This document shows, piece after piece, positions 8,111-17,066 of a stretch of DNA of 64,000 nucleotides. Origin of the DNA: Gemmatimonadota bacterium (lineage in GTDB: Bacteria > JAAXHH01). Positions within the stretch are counted from its first letter, which is position 1. Each line of letters starts with the position of its first letter. Both the position numbers and the translations under genes were made by a program. Location: positions 1-64,000 of the forward strand of contig VXTP01000008.1 in assembly GCA_009837395.1 (NCBI GenBank). Direction: 5' to 3'. Under the pieces are notes generated by a model. The model saw only the letters and a program-made list of their open reading frames with translations. It searched no databases and was not told the origin of the DNA.

Positions 8111-10249
8111 ATGCGCAGTACCCGTCTTAAAACCGCTACACTTGGCCTGATGGTGGCAGGGCTGGTCTTTTCGGCCATGCCGGTCGCGGCGCAGAAGGAC
8201 TACAGAGATCTGGAATTCCCGCCGCTCAACGATATCGTCACCCCGACGCCCACCAGGGTGGTCCTGGATAACGGGATCATCCTGTACCTGGTGGAAGACC
8301 GCCGGCTGCCGATGATCAACCTGAGCGCCCGTTTCGGTGTCGGCGCCGTCAATGAACCGGCGGACAAGATCGGCCTGGCCGGGATCACCGGCGCGGTAAT
8401 GCGCACGGGTGGATCCACGAGCATGTCGGGCGACGAGATCGACGAAACGCTTGAGGGTCTCGGGGCGGCCGTAGAAACGAGTATCGGCCTGGTTTCCGGT
8501 TCCGCTTTCATGTCCGCTCTCAAGGATAACGTGGATACCGTGCTGCCCATTCTAGCGGACATTCTCATGCAACCCGCCTTCCCCGAAGACAAGATCGAAC
8601 TGGAAAAAGTCACCGCGCGATCCACGATCTCCCGTCGGAACGATGACCCGACCGACATGGCCTTCCGGGAATACCGCAAGCTGATCTACGGCGCGGAGAG
8701 CGTGTACGCGCGCCACGCCGAATACGCCACGATCGACGCCATTACCCGGGACGACCTCGTGGCCTTTCACCGGGACTGGATGCATCCGGACAACACCATG
8801 TTCGGCGTGTGGGGGGATTTCGACACGGACGAGATGGTAAAGAAGATCTCCGATGTATTCGGGGGATGGGAGAAGGCCGGGTTCGTGCGGCCCGATCTTC
8901 CCGATGTCGACTATACCTTCGACAGTTCGGTGAACCTGGTCCGGAAGGACGATATCAACCAGAGCACGGTCGTCCTCGGCCACATCGGCGGCGTCAGGGA
9001 TAACCCCGACTACTTCGCCCTGCGGGTCATGAACGATATCCTCAGCGGCGGGTTTTCCGGCCGGCTCTTTCGCATTGTCCGGTCGGAGCAGGGCCTGGCC
9101 TACGCCGTCTTCGGCATCTACAGCGCCAACTACAATTTCCCCGGGATTTTCTACGTGGCTTGCATGACCAGTTCGGAAACCACGGCGCAGGCGATCAGGT
9201 CTCTCCGGCACGAGGTGGGTCGGATGACGACCGATGAAATCACGGAAGAGGAACTGAACCTGGCCAAGGAAAGTTTCCTGAATTCCTTCGTCTTCAATTT
9301 CGACAGTCGCCGTGAGATCATCGACCGGCAGATGACCTACGAGTACTACGGTTATCCCCAGGATTTCCTCGAGAAGACCAAGACCGGGGTCGAAAAGGTG
9401 ACCGTGGAAGACGTCAAGCGTGTGGCTCGCGAATACCTGCAGCCGGACAAGATGCGCCTCATCGTGGTCGGGAACGACCAGGATTTCGACGAGGCGATGT
9501 CGGCGTTCGGCGAGGTCAACGAGATCGACGTGACCATCGCGCTTCCCGCCGTGGAAGCTCCGGAAGCCACCGAGGACGACGTGGCCATGGGCAGGGAACT
9601 GCTGGTGCGCTCGGCCGAGGCTATGGGCGGGCTCGATGCGATCGCGTCGGTAAAGACCTTTCGCGAGACCGCGGAAGTTACCGTGGCCAGGCCGATGGGC
9701 GAAATGAACATCACCATAGAATCACTGGTTGCCTTGCCGGAACAGTGGAAGACGGTCATGCAGACGCCCATGGGGAATATCGATTTCGTACTCAGCGGGG
9801 ATCAGGGCTGGATAGTCGACCCCATGGGGAATACGCAGCCCCTTCCGACGCAGCAGCGGGATTCGATTATCGAGGATCAGTGGCGGAACCCGCTTATTCT
9901 GTACCAGCGGCTGGATGCCGAAGGGCTTGTGGTCCAGCATCTCGGGCAGGAGGAGGTCGAAGGCACGGCCGTGGAAGCGCTGCTCATCACGCCTCCGGGT
10001 CTGAATCCCTACAGGCTCTACCTCGACGCGGAGACTATGATTCCGGTGAAGTGGGCCGGCCAGACCGTGTCGCAGCAGGGGCCCGTTGAAGCGGAAATGA
10101 CGATGAGCGACTACCGCGAGGTAAGCGGGATCACAGTGCCCTTCAAAAGGGCCGGGACGGAAAACGGAAACCCGAGCAGCACGACCGTGACGCAGACGGT
10201 CGAGATCAACGTGGAGTTACCGGCCGACGCGTTCGCGGCGCCTGAATAA
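8111..10249 (+). CDS. secreted M16-family protein without zinc motif, with LolA-like C-terminal domain
   Basis: Partner of the preceding peptidase. The best start is the ATG at 8111, with AGGAG 8 nt upstream and a clean signal peptide ending SAMPVAAQ, giving 712 residues; the frame is also open from an ATG at 8042. Two M16 domains span about residues 30-480. At the position of the zinc motif the sequence reads ITGAVMRTGG, so HxxEH is absent and this should be the non-catalytic half. The last 200 or so residues (from about 510) form a separate beta-rich domain resembling outer-membrane lipoprotein-sorting (LolA-like) folds, which some M16 proteins carry. No intrinsic terminator is visible before the next gene. 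Confidence 0.87.
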   Translation: MRSTRLKTATLGLMVAGLVFSAMPVAAQKDYRDLEFPPLNDIVTPTPTRVVLDNGIILYLVEDRRLPMINLSARFGVGAVNEPADKIGLAGITGAVMRTGGSTSMSGDEIDETLEGLGAAVETSIGLVSGSAFMSALKDNVDTVLPILADILMQPAFPEDKIELEKVTARSTISRRNDDPTDMAFREYRKLIYGAESVYARHAEYATIDAITRDDLVAFHRDWMHPDNTMFGVWGDFDTDEMVKKISDVFGGWEKAGFVRPDLPDVDYTFDSSVNLVRKDDINQSTVVLGHIGGVRDNPDYFALRVMNDILSGGFSGRLFRIVRSEQGLAYAVFGIYSANYNFPGIFYVACMTSSETTAQAIRSLRHEVGRMTTDEITEEELNLAKESFLNSFVFNFDSRREIIDRQMTYEYYGYPQDFLEKTKTGVEKVTVEDVKRVAREYLQPDKMRLIVVGNDQDFDEAMSAFGEVNEIDVTIALPAVEAPEATEDDVAMGRELLVRSAEAMGGLDAIASVKTFRETAEVTVARPMGEMNITIESLVALPEQWKTVMQTPMGNIDFVLSGDQGWIVDPMGNTQPLPTQQRDSIIEDQWRNPLILYQRLDAEGLVVQHLGQEEVEGTAVEALLITPPGLNPYRLYLDAETMIPVKWAGQTVSQQGPVEAEMTMSDYREVSGITVPFKRAGTENGNPSSTTVTQTVEINVELPADAFAAPE

Positions 10250-10300
10250 GCAGAATTTCCGGCCGACGCCATTGGGGCTCGTGAATAAAAGGAAGCGGAC

Positions 10301-11233
10301 ATGTCCGCAGACATCAAGCACCTGATCGACTGGAAGTACTGGGACGACGGCGAGATCGTGGAGATCCTCGACCTGGCCCGGCGCGTCAAGCACTACCGCT
10401 GGGAATACCAGGGCCGCATGCAGGGCAACACGCTGGTCATGATCTTCCAGAAGACTTCCACGCGCACCCGGGTGTCCTTCGAGGCGGGCATGACCGAAAT
10501 GGGTGGTCACGCCATCAACCTGGACTGGATGACGACGAACTTCACCCTGAGCAAGGTCCGCTTCGAGACACGGTACCTGGGCCGTAACGCCGCGATCATC
10601 ATGGCGCGGCTGAAGGACAACCGGGACCTGGTGGAGATGGAGAAGGCCTCCACGGTGCCGGTCATCAACGGGTGCTGCAACCTGTACCACCCCTGCCAGG
10701 CGCTGGCGGACGTGCTGACCATCGCGGAAGACCGACAGGAGGGCGTGGAAGGCGCGCGGCTGACCTACATCGGCGTGTACAACAACGTGGTCAACTCGCT
10801 GGTTTCCATCGCCGCACCGCTGGGCGTGCACCTGACGCTGGTCTGTCCGATCCGGGAGCCGGCCAGCGTGGACGAGGAAAGCCGGAAGAAGCTGCTGGAC
10901 AGGGGGCTGCTCACGGAGACGCTGGACGCCGGGGAGGCGGTCGCGGAGGCCGACTACGTCTACACGGACACCTGGCTCGACATGGAGCTCTTCAACGATC
11001 CCGCCTACGCGGCCGAGAAGGAAAAGCGAAGCGGGATCATGATGCCCTACCAGATCACCGCGTCCCTGCTCGCCGGCAGCCGCGCGAAGATCATGCACGA
11101 CATGCCCATCCATCCGGGCTACGAGATCGCCGAGGACATGATCGAGCACGAGCAGTCGATCATCTACGACCAGGCCGAGAACCGCCTGGACGCGCAGAAA
11201 GCCATCATGCTGCGGCTGCTGAACCGGTTGTAG
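10301..11233 (+). CDS. ornithine-carbamoyltransferase family enzyme
   Basis: Aspartate/ornithine carbamoyltransferase fold of 310 residues, normal for the family. The carbamoyl-phosphate loop STRTR is at residues 53-57, and HPCQALAD near residue 130 is the second carbamoyl-phosphate site. YIGVYNNVVNSL and YTDTW match the ornithine-binding blocks. The usual active-site HCLP is replaced by HDMP near residue 266, in MHDMPIHPGYEI, so the cysteine that contacts ornithine's amino group is missing. The enzyme could therefore use an altered substrate (an acylated ornithine or another amine). No arginine-pathway neighbour lies in the window to decide this. It converges on the quinoprotein gene with only 16 bp between stops. 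Confidence 0.78.
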   Translation: MSADIKHLIDWKYWDDGEIVEILDLARRVKHYRWEYQGRMQGNTLVMIFQKTSTRTRVSFEAGMTEMGGHAINLDWMTTNFTLSKVRFETRYLGRNAAIIMARLKDNRDLVEMEKASTVPVINGCCNLYHPCQALADVLTIAEDRQEGVEGARLTYIGVYNNVVNSLVSIAAPLGVHLTLVCPIREPASVDEESRKKLLDRGLLTETLDAGEAVAEADYVYTDTWLDMELFNDPAYAAEKEKRSGIMMPYQITASLLAGSRAKIMHDMPIHPGYEIAEDMIEHEQSIIYDQAENRLDAQKAIMLRLLNRL

Positions 11234-11249
11234 CCCTTTCGGCAGGCCC

Positions 11250-13358
11250 TCACGGCAAGCCCAGCACCACCAGTTCCGCCCTTTCCGACGCCCCGCCGAT
11301 CGGAACGGCGATGTACTGCTTGGCACCCATCATATAGGTCATGGGATTGCCCGTGGCGTTGCCGGGTAGCGGGATCTCCGCGATCAATTCGCCGGTATCC
11401 GGATCGAAGGCCCGCAGGAACGCCTCGTTGCTCTCGGAATCGTAGGTCATGGCGTTGCCGCGGTCCGACACCTCCCGGTCCAGCACGATCCCCATCTGGG
11501 CGGCGAACAGCAAAGACTGCGTCAACATCGGAAAGGTGCGGCGGTCCCACCCCAGGGGCGGCAGGTCCAGGCCTTCCAGGGCCGGGTGGTTTTGGGGTCC
11601 GCTGCCCACCGGACTCATCCACACGTGCTCACCCGAATTCAGATCGATGGCGGTGATGCGGCCATAGGGCGGCTTGATCACCGGCAGGCCATCCATGACG
11701 GTGGGGCCGTAGGCGAACCGGCCGGTGTACGAATACGGCGCGTCCTCCTCCGACGCGTTTACGGTCATGATGGCCGGCAGGCTGTAGGACGGCACGTACA
11801 GCATGCCCGTCTCCGGGTTCACGGCCGCTCCCGACCAGCTCGCTCCGCCCACCAGCCCGGGCACCGCGATCACGCCTCTCGTGGTCGGCGGCGTAAAAAG
11901 CGGACCATGGTCGTATTCCGCGATCGCGTCCAGGGCTGCCTGGCGCAGTTCGGGCGTGAAATCGATAAGATCGTCTTCCGTCAGTCCCTGACGCTCGAAG
12001 GCCGCCGGTCTCGTCGGGAAGGGCTGCGTGGGCGAGGCCGTTTCACCGGGTACCGTGGACGGCGGCGTCTCCCGTTCCTCGATCGGCCAGACCGGTTCGC
12101 CCGTTACCCGGTCGAAGACGAAGGTGAAGCCCTGCTTGGTGACCTGGACCGCCGCTTTGATCTCGCGGCCGTCCACCGTGATGTCCACCAGGATCGGCGC
12201 GGCGGGCAGATCGTAGTCCCATATGCCGTGATGCACCGTCTGGAAGTGCCAGACCCGTTCGCCGGTCTCCGCATTGACGCAGACCAGGCTCTCGGCGAAG
12301 AGATTGTCGCCCAGCCGGTGGCCGCCGTAGAAGTCGTTGGTGGGCGTGCTGACCGGCAGATAGACGTAGCCGAGTTCCTCGTCCGCGCTCATCCACGTCC
12401 ACACGTTCGTGCTGCCCGCGGTCATCCAGGACTCGTCCAGCCAGGTCTCGTTGCCGTACTCACCTTCCTGCGGAATGGTCTGGAACACCCACTTCTGTTC
12501 GCCCGTCCGCACGTCGAACCCGCGCACGTCGCCCGGCGGCATGGCCGCGTCGGGCATCCGGTCGACGGCAAATGAATCCAGCACCGTCGCCCCCACCACG
12601 ATCACCCCGCGGACGATCGCCGGTGGACTCGAAACGGCGTAGAGGCTCCGGTCGACGGGACGGCGCAGGCCCTTCGTCAGGTCCACGCGGCCGTTTTCGC
12701 CGAAGCCCGGGATCGGTTCGCCCGTTCCCGCGTCAAGCGCGATGAGCCAGGCGTCACCCGTGGCATAGAGGATGCGCCGGTCCTCGCCCTCCGCCCAGTA
12801 GGCCACGCCGCGATGAACGAAACCCACGTTTGCGGGCGTACCGTCCTTCCACGTCTCGGGATCGTAAGCCCATATCGTTTCCCCCGTGGCCGCGTCGATG
12901 GCCGCCACCTGGCTCAGGGCCGTGCTCGTGTACAGCACGCCGCCGACCTTCAGCGGCGTCGCTTCGTTCACGAATACCCGGAGAGTCGAATCCGACTCCA
13001 GGATGGCGTTGTCGATGGAATCCCAGCGCCACGCGACCTCGAGATCCATAACATTGTGCCGGTCGATCACGGCCAGCGGCGCGTACTTGGTGCTCGCGTG
13101 GTCGCCGGCATACGCGCGCCACTCCACCTGGGAGGCGTCACCAGTCTGGCCGGCGTCACCCGTCTGACCGGCGTCACCGGTACAGGACGACATCACGGCT
13201 AAGCACAGGACCGAGAGCATCAATCCTGTCATGCCGGCCAGACTGGTCCTGACTGCTGGACCCGTTGGTCTTGTCGGGCCGGCCGGTTTCGCGAGCCGGG
13301 CTGGTTTCGAAGGTTTCGCCATTCCCGACAGCTTCGTGTTCGGACGTAACTTACTCAT
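11250..13358 (-). CDS. PQQ-dependent quinoprotein dehydrogenase, lipoprotein
   Basis: Eight-bladed beta-propeller dehydrogenase of the glucose/alcohol quinoprotein family, acting outside the cytoplasmic membrane. From the ATG at 13358 (GGGGAGA about 8 nt upstream) it is 702 residues. An N-terminal Pro/Lys/Thr-rich stretch precedes a hydrophobic segment and a lipobox ending SSC, then a short GDAGQT repeat linker. Blade signatures include WAYDPETW, VRTGEQKWVFQ, ETGERVWHFQT and VNPETGMLY. ETWLDESWMTAGSTNVW and the HHGIWDYDLPAAP block are characteristic of membrane-bound glucose-dehydrogenase-like enzymes. The electron acceptor is probably the quinone pool. No PQQ biosynthesis genes are nearby. 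A 16-bp palindrome lies about 65 bp upstream of the start. Confidence 0.88.
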   Translation of the reverse strand: MSKLRPNTKLSGMAKPSKPARLAKPAGPTRPTGPAVRTSLAGMTGLMLSVLCLAVMSSCTGDAGQTGDAGQTGDASQVEWRAYAGDHASTKYAPLAVIDRHNVMDLEVAWRWDSIDNAILESDSTLRVFVNEATPLKVGGVLYTSTALSQVAAIDAATGETIWAYDPETWKDGTPANVGFVHRGVAYWAEGEDRRILYATGDAWLIALDAGTGEPIPGFGENGRVDLTKGLRRPVDRSLYAVSSPPAIVRGVIVVGATVLDSFAVDRMPDAAMPPGDVRGFDVRTGEQKWVFQTIPQEGEYGNETWLDESWMTAGSTNVWTWMSADEELGYVYLPVSTPTNDFYGGHRLGDNLFAESLVCVNAETGERVWHFQTVHHGIWDYDLPAAPILVDITVDGREIKAAVQVTKQGFTFVFDRVTGEPVWPIEERETPPSTVPGETASPTQPFPTRPAAFERQGLTEDDLIDFTPELRQAALDAIAEYDHGPLFTPPTTRGVIAVPGLVGGASWSGAAVNPETGMLYVPSYSLPAIMTVNASEEDAPYSYTGRFAYGPTVMDGLPVIKPPYGRITAIDLNSGEHVWMSPVGSGPQNHPALEGLDLPPLGWDRRTFPMLTQSLLFAAQMGIVLDREVSDRGNAMTYDSESNEAFLRAFDPDTGELIAEIPLPGNATGNPMTYMMGAKQYIAVPIGGASERAELVVLGLP

Positions 13359-13421
13359 ATACGTTTCTCCCCGTATCGCTGGTGGAATCGGTTTCTGTAT
13401 ATTCGATACCGTCATGTCCTA

Positions 13422-13437
13422 TTGTACAATTGTACAA
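13422..13437. promoter_or_regulatory. 16-bp perfect palindrome, possible operator
   Basis: TTGTACAATTGTACAA reads identically on both strands and is itself two copies of the palindrome TTGTACAA. It sits 64-80 bp upstream of the quinoprotein start, in the spacer after the mandelate-racemase-family gene. That position suits an operator for a dimeric or tetrameric repressor. No matching regulator gene is in the window. Confidence 0.45.
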
Positions 13438-13465
13438 CTGGATGCAGTATGTCTCATCTACGTCG

Positions 13466-13521
13466 CGATGTTTCTCATCCACATCGCAGCACGTCTCAAC
13501 GAGTGTACGATGTTCCTCATC
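13466..13521 (-). repeat. degenerate direct repeat, 42-bp period
   Basis: CGATGTTTCTCATC (13466-13479) and CGATGTTCCTCATC (13508-13521) differ at one base and are 42 bp apart. Because 42 is a multiple of three, the minus strand has a short open frame with a 14-residue repeat (IDEEHR / VDEKHR). That frame overlaps the tail of the neighbouring dehydratase and has no good start, so I do not call it a gene. Confidence 0.5.
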
Positions 13522-13535
13522 GATCACACGATTGA

Positions 13536-14675
13536 TCAGATATACCCCGTAGACCCATCCGGACGGACGTAACACGTGCGCTGCCAGTGCACGACCTCGT
13601 TGTCCTTCACCGTTTCTTCATCCACGTCGATACCGAGACCGGGCGTGTCGCGCAGCGGAAGGTAACCGTCTTCGGGCAGGTAGGGGTCGATAATGCACTG
13701 CTCCCATTCCGTGCCCACGGGCAGGACGTACTCGAGGATCTTGAAACTGGGGGTGGCCGCCGCGAAGTGCACGTTGACCGCCGTGGCCAGGGGTCCCATG
13801 GGATTGTGTGGAGCCATGGTGACGTAGTGCGCCTCGGCGATGGCGGCGATCTTGCGCATCTCCAGCAGGCCGCCGCATACGCAGACGTCCGGCTGGATGA
13901 TGTCGGCGCCCTGCGCGGCCATGAGCTCGAGGAACTCGAATCGTGTATACAAAGACTCGCCCGTGGCCAGCGGGACCTGCATCTGCGACCGCAGCCGGGA
14001 CCAGGCGGGCAGGTGCTCCGGCCGGAGCGGCTCTTCGTAGAAATAGGGGTCGTAAGGCGCCAGGGCGTTGGCGAGTTGCAGTGCCCTGACCGGTTCGAAT
14101 ATCCGCGCATGCGGATCGAAGGCGAACTCCCATCCGTCGGGCGTGGCGGCACGTACGTCCTCGAAAAACCGCGCGGCGGCGCTACAGACCCGGCCCCAGC
14201 GCTCGGCCTCGATATCCACCTGGTACGGGCTCGTCTTGAATACCGTGAAGCCCCACGTCTCGTGCAGTTCGTGCGCCCGTTCGGCGACATTCTTCGCGTT
14301 GCCGCCGATGCCGTGGTACACCCGCACCCGGTCCCGGACGGTTCCGCCCAGGAGCATGTACACCGGAAGTCCGGCCGCCTTCCCGCTGATATCCCACAGG
14401 GCATGATCCACGGCGGACATGACGGCCAGGCCCGTCCCGCCCGGCGGGAAACGGAACTGCTGGAACAGCTTCAGCATAATGTATTCGATGCGGCGGGGGT
14501 CTTCTCCCTTGATCATCTCGAAGATGTAATCGGCGATCGGTTCAACGGACTTATCGGGACCGACCGAGTAGGCCTCGCCCCAGCCGTACAGCCCTTCGTC
14601 CGTCTCCACCTTCAAGAGGCCCCTTGAGCGGTTCCCGAAGGTGCCGGCATACGTTTTGATGGCGGTTATTTTCAT
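13536..14675 (-). CDS. mandelate racemase/muconate lactonizing family protein, likely sugar-acid dehydratase
   Basis: Enolase-superfamily enzyme of 379 residues that would abstract the alpha proton of a carboxylic acid using Mg2+, most likely dehydrating an aldonate in the galactonate/gluconate dehydratase subgroup. The N-terminal capping domain runs to about residue 120. Metal ligands of the barrel are visible in FAFDPHARI (Asp and the general His), YEEPL and ATGESLYTR. IIQPDVCVCGGL and APHNPMGP supply the late acid/base histidine. This Asp-x-His plus late His pattern is that of galactonate-type dehydratases rather than of muconate cycloisomerase. It lies upstream of and co-directional with the quinoprotein, so sugar oxidation followed by aldonate dehydration is a plausible joint role. 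Confidence 0.88.
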   Translation of the reverse strand: MKITAIKTYAGTFGNRSRGLLKVETDEGLYGWGEAYSVGPDKSVEPIADYIFEMIKGEDPRRIEYIMLKLFQQFRFPPGGTGLAVMSAVDHALWDISGKAAGLPVYMLLGGTVRDRVRVYHGIGGNAKNVAERAHELHETWGFTVFKTSPYQVDIEAERWGRVCSAAARFFEDVRAATPDGWEFAFDPHARIFEPVRALQLANALAPYDPYFYEEPLRPEHLPAWSRLRSQMQVPLATGESLYTRFEFLELMAAQGADIIQPDVCVCGGLLEMRKIAAIAEAHYVTMAPHNPMGPLATAVNVHFAAATPSFKILEYVLPVGTEWEQCIIDPYLPEDGYLPLRDTPGLGIDVDEETVKDNEVVHWQRTCYVRPDGSTGYI

Positions 14676-15011
14676 GGTAGTGGGCTCCGGACGGCCGGGG
14701 TACCGGACTCTCGCATTCGCATTATGCTAGTTGTGAGTATCAAGTGTCGAACAGGGTCAGTTGAGCCATTGCAAGATAGATGGGTGGTTTGGGGCTGTCA
14801 AGGAAGGGCAGGTGATTCTAAGGGTACCATGTTGAGTTCGTTTTCTACCCTTCAAACGAGGTCAACCGGTGTGGTTGACTTGGAGTCACCATACCTTATT
14901 TTGATTGGGTACAGTTGTGAATCAGTTCGTCTTGACGTCACAACTTTGTAACAAGCAATTAAACTACCCTCGATTGTTGAGTAGTTCTAAAAAACCAGCC
15001 CGGGATCTTCA
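14676..15011. other. 336-bp AT-richer spacer, no gene seen
   Basis: Divergent spacer between the dehydratase and the NucS-like gene. Base composition drops sharply relative to the left side, marking the edge of a foreign-looking patch. The octamer TGACGTCA occurs near 14934. I see no convincing RNA gene, repeat or terminator. A 75-residue open frame inside it has no recognisable features. Confidence 0.6.
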
Positions 15012-16061
15012 ATGAGAGTATTCAGGATTCAAGCAGACAACAGGTTTGTTAATTTCAATCAATTACCTTTCAATGCTGAACATGATGAATCGACCTTGGA
15101 AGACTGGCTGGAAAAAAACACTGACAAGATTCTGGATGACAGTCGGCTGTTGGTGATAGGACGCCAGGTCCATACTTCCCTTGGTGGATCCATTGATCTG
15201 CTAGGGATAGATAGCCAAGGAGACATGGTTGTAGTTGAACTAAAACGAGACAGAACTCCACGGGAAACTGTAGCTCAGGCTCTCGAATATGCATCCTACA
15301 TAGCGGAGCTTGAGTTTGACGAACTGGAAGAAATCTGTCGTTCATACACGAAAGACGAAACACTGAATCTCACGGAGCATCATAGAGATCACTTCAGCCT
15401 CGGCACCAACATCGCGGTATCGTTCAACAAGGATCAGCGGTTGGTAATCGTAGGCCAGCAAATCTCGCCCGGGATTATAGAAACCGCTCGTTTTCTCGGC
15501 TCTAAGGGTGTACGGGTAACCTGTGTCGAGTTTACCTATTTTATATCTGAAGACGGCGAAGATCGCCTGATGACTCAGGAGACGGTAGTTGAAGGGAAGG
15601 CCGAAAAACTTACCCCATCTTCTTCCATGTCAAAACCGATCATCGACGCTGATAAACTACTCCAAGATTGCGATGAAAACAGTCGTGAGGTGTTTTCACG
15701 TTTTCTTGACTGGTCCAAAGAGAATGAAATGGCCATCAATTGGGGTTCCAGCGGATGTTCATTAAATGTGCGAATAAACAACACGAATGTCGGAGTCATG
15801 TGGATGCAGACAACTGGTTCTCCACCGAAACATTACATCTATGTCGGTTTAAAGGATAAACGGTTCGTAGGTAAAAGCGCTGTACCGGATGAGTTGATAG
15901 ACGAACTTTGGGAGAAGGGGCTATCTACAGGGGTTTTCACCCCAACGGATCAGTATCTGAAGTGTCAGGTATCTCGTAAACTTGAAGAAAACGAACTGGA
16001 TTCACTTGTTGAATACTGTAATTCCATTGCCCAGGTTATTGACAGATATGGACTGAGATGA
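15012..16061 (+). CDS. NucS-like (DUF91-type) PD-(D/E)XK nuclease domain protein
   Basis: Protein of 349 residues whose N-terminal half looks like the archaeal/actinobacterial NucS (EndoMS) catalytic domain. After a conserved WLEKNTDKIL segment comes GGSIDLLGID (Asp near residue 62), then VVVELKRDRTPRE (Glu and Lys near 77-79). These together give the D...ExK nuclease core, followed by the QALEYASYI helix. The C-terminal half (about 200-349) is a separate domain of unknown function with several conserved-looking tryptophans. Composition is markedly more AT-rich than the surrounding metabolic genes, suggesting transfer. It has no partner except a small secreted protein downstream, so it may be a stand-alone repair or defence nuclease. 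Confidence 0.72.
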   Translation: MRVFRIQADNRFVNFNQLPFNAEHDESTLEDWLEKNTDKILDDSRLLVIGRQVHTSLGGSIDLLGIDSQGDMVVVELKRDRTPRETVAQALEYASYIAELEFDELEEICRSYTKDETLNLTEHHRDHFSLGTNIAVSFNKDQRLVIVGQQISPGIIETARFLGSKGVRVTCVEFTYFISEDGEDRLMTQETVVEGKAEKLTPSSSMSKPIIDADKLLQDCDENSREVFSRFLDWSKENEMAINWGSSGCSLNVRINNTNVGVMWMQTTGSPPKHYIYVGLKDKRFVGKSAVPDELIDELWEKGLSTGVFTPTDQYLKCQVSRKLEENELDSLVEYCNSIAQVIDRYGLR

Positions 16062-16172
16062 TCGCATTTGGACTACCTGATACACAGGAAGTCTGGAAGT
16101 TTCTGAACCTCAATTGGAAAGTCGTAGCCATTCATCCGGTTTTGCTAATCGCATAGTATTAGGAGGGGTGAC

Positions 16173-16472
16173 GTGAGGTACCTGCTAATCGTGTTCCTGT
16201 GGATCTTCGTCGTCAACCTCGCACCCAACGAGAAGTTTTGGGACCCAGAAGATAAAGAAAAAGGAACCAGGGCCGTTACGCGGGATTTTCTGCTTAGTGT
16301 GTTTGACGATATCGAAACAGGGATCGTGTACACGGTAGACGGGACCTACGATATCAAAGTCAGGGAATACGGGAAGCTGATCTTGTTCGTCGAGACTAGT
16401 CTGAACAGGACGGGGTTTTGGGTTATGAACCTCATGGCGGGTGGTTCCCTGGATGACGTTTATTTCAGATAG
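16173..16472 (+). CDS. small secreted or membrane-anchored hypothetical protein
   Basis: 99 residues starting at a GTG at 16173, strongly supported by AGGAGGGG at 16161-16168. The first 17 residues (RYLLIVFLWIFVVNLAP) form a signal peptide or single membrane anchor. The rest is a charged mature domain with a DPEDKEKGTR segment and alternating beta-type stretches. No family is recognised. The stop lies 6 bp before an open frame leading into the next gene, so the two are probably co-transcribed. Confidence 0.6.
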   Translation: MRYLLIVFLWIFVVNLAPNEKFWDPEDKEKGTRAVTRDFLLSVFDDIETGIVYTVDGTYDIKVREYGKLILFVETSLNRTGFWVMNLMAGGSLDDVYFR

Positions 16473-16520
16473 ACCGCCGTGGTACGGAGTTCCTATTATA
16501 CATGGAAATGGATGTTGGCA

Positions 16521-17054
16521 ATGGGTTATGCGATCGAACTGTTTTACGACGAAGCGAGCGAAATGGCCGTTCACCATATCTGGGACGGTCTGGGCACGGC
16601 CCTGGGGCAACCCTCCCTGTCGGAACTCGGTGCCCGGCCTCACGTATCTCTCGCGGTCTACCGCGACGGCCTCGATACGAACGGTTTCCCGGAGAAACTG
16701 CTCGAATACGCGCGATCCATCGATCCATTCGACTTCACGTTGAGCAGCCTGGGGACTTTCGCCGGCCGGGAAGGGGTGGTGTTCCTGGCGCCCGTGGTTA
16801 CCCGCCGGCTGCTGGAAGTCCACGCGCGATTTCACGAGGTGTTTTCGAAGCACGAAAACGCGGGCATGGGCTACTACCTGCCCGGTAACTGGGTACCACA
16901 CTGTACGGTCGCCATCGACCTGTCGGCGACCGAAGTCACCGCGGCCTTAGCGTACGGTCGAGAGGCCTTCCAACCGATTTCCGGACAATTCCGGGAGATC
17001 GGACTGGTCGAATTCCATCCCGTGAAGGAACGGTTTACCTGTGCGCTCGGTTAG
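16521..17054 (+). CDS. 2'-5' RNA ligase/2H phosphoesterase family protein
   Basis: The 177-residue protein has the two HxS/T motifs that define 2H phosphoesterases: PHVSLAVY in the N-terminal half and PHCTVAID in the C-terminal half. Each provides a His and a Ser/Thr to the active site for cyclic phosphate hydrolysis or RNA end processing. The opening MGYAIELFYD matches the first strand of the family, which favours the ATG at 16521. In-frame ATG (16512) and GTG (16479) codons lie just upstream and cannot be excluded, as no strong ribosome site is visible. The exact substrate cannot be read from sequence. Confidence 0.82.
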   Translation: MGYAIELFYDEASEMAVHHIWDGLGTALGQPSLSELGARPHVSLAVYRDGLDTNGFPEKLLEYARSIDPFDFTLSSLGTFAGREGVVFLAPVVTRRLLEVHARFHEVFSKHENAGMGYYLPGNWVPHCTVAIDLSATEVTAALAYGREAFQPISGQFREIGLVEFHPVKERFTCALG

Positions 17055-17066
17055 TATAAGTATGGG

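Noticed and set aside
13351-13575. 74-residue minus-strand frame with a 14-residue repeat
   Set aside because: It overlaps the dehydratase gene, has no ribosome site, and the repeat is explained by the 42-bp DNA repeat.
14930-14945. TGACGTCA octamer as an operator upstream of the NucS-like gene
   Set aside because: A single 8-bp palindrome is expected by chance and has no second copy nearby.
14724-14951. 75-residue open frame in the spacer before the NucS-like gene
   Set aside because: No ribosome site, no recognisable features and an unlikely residue pattern.
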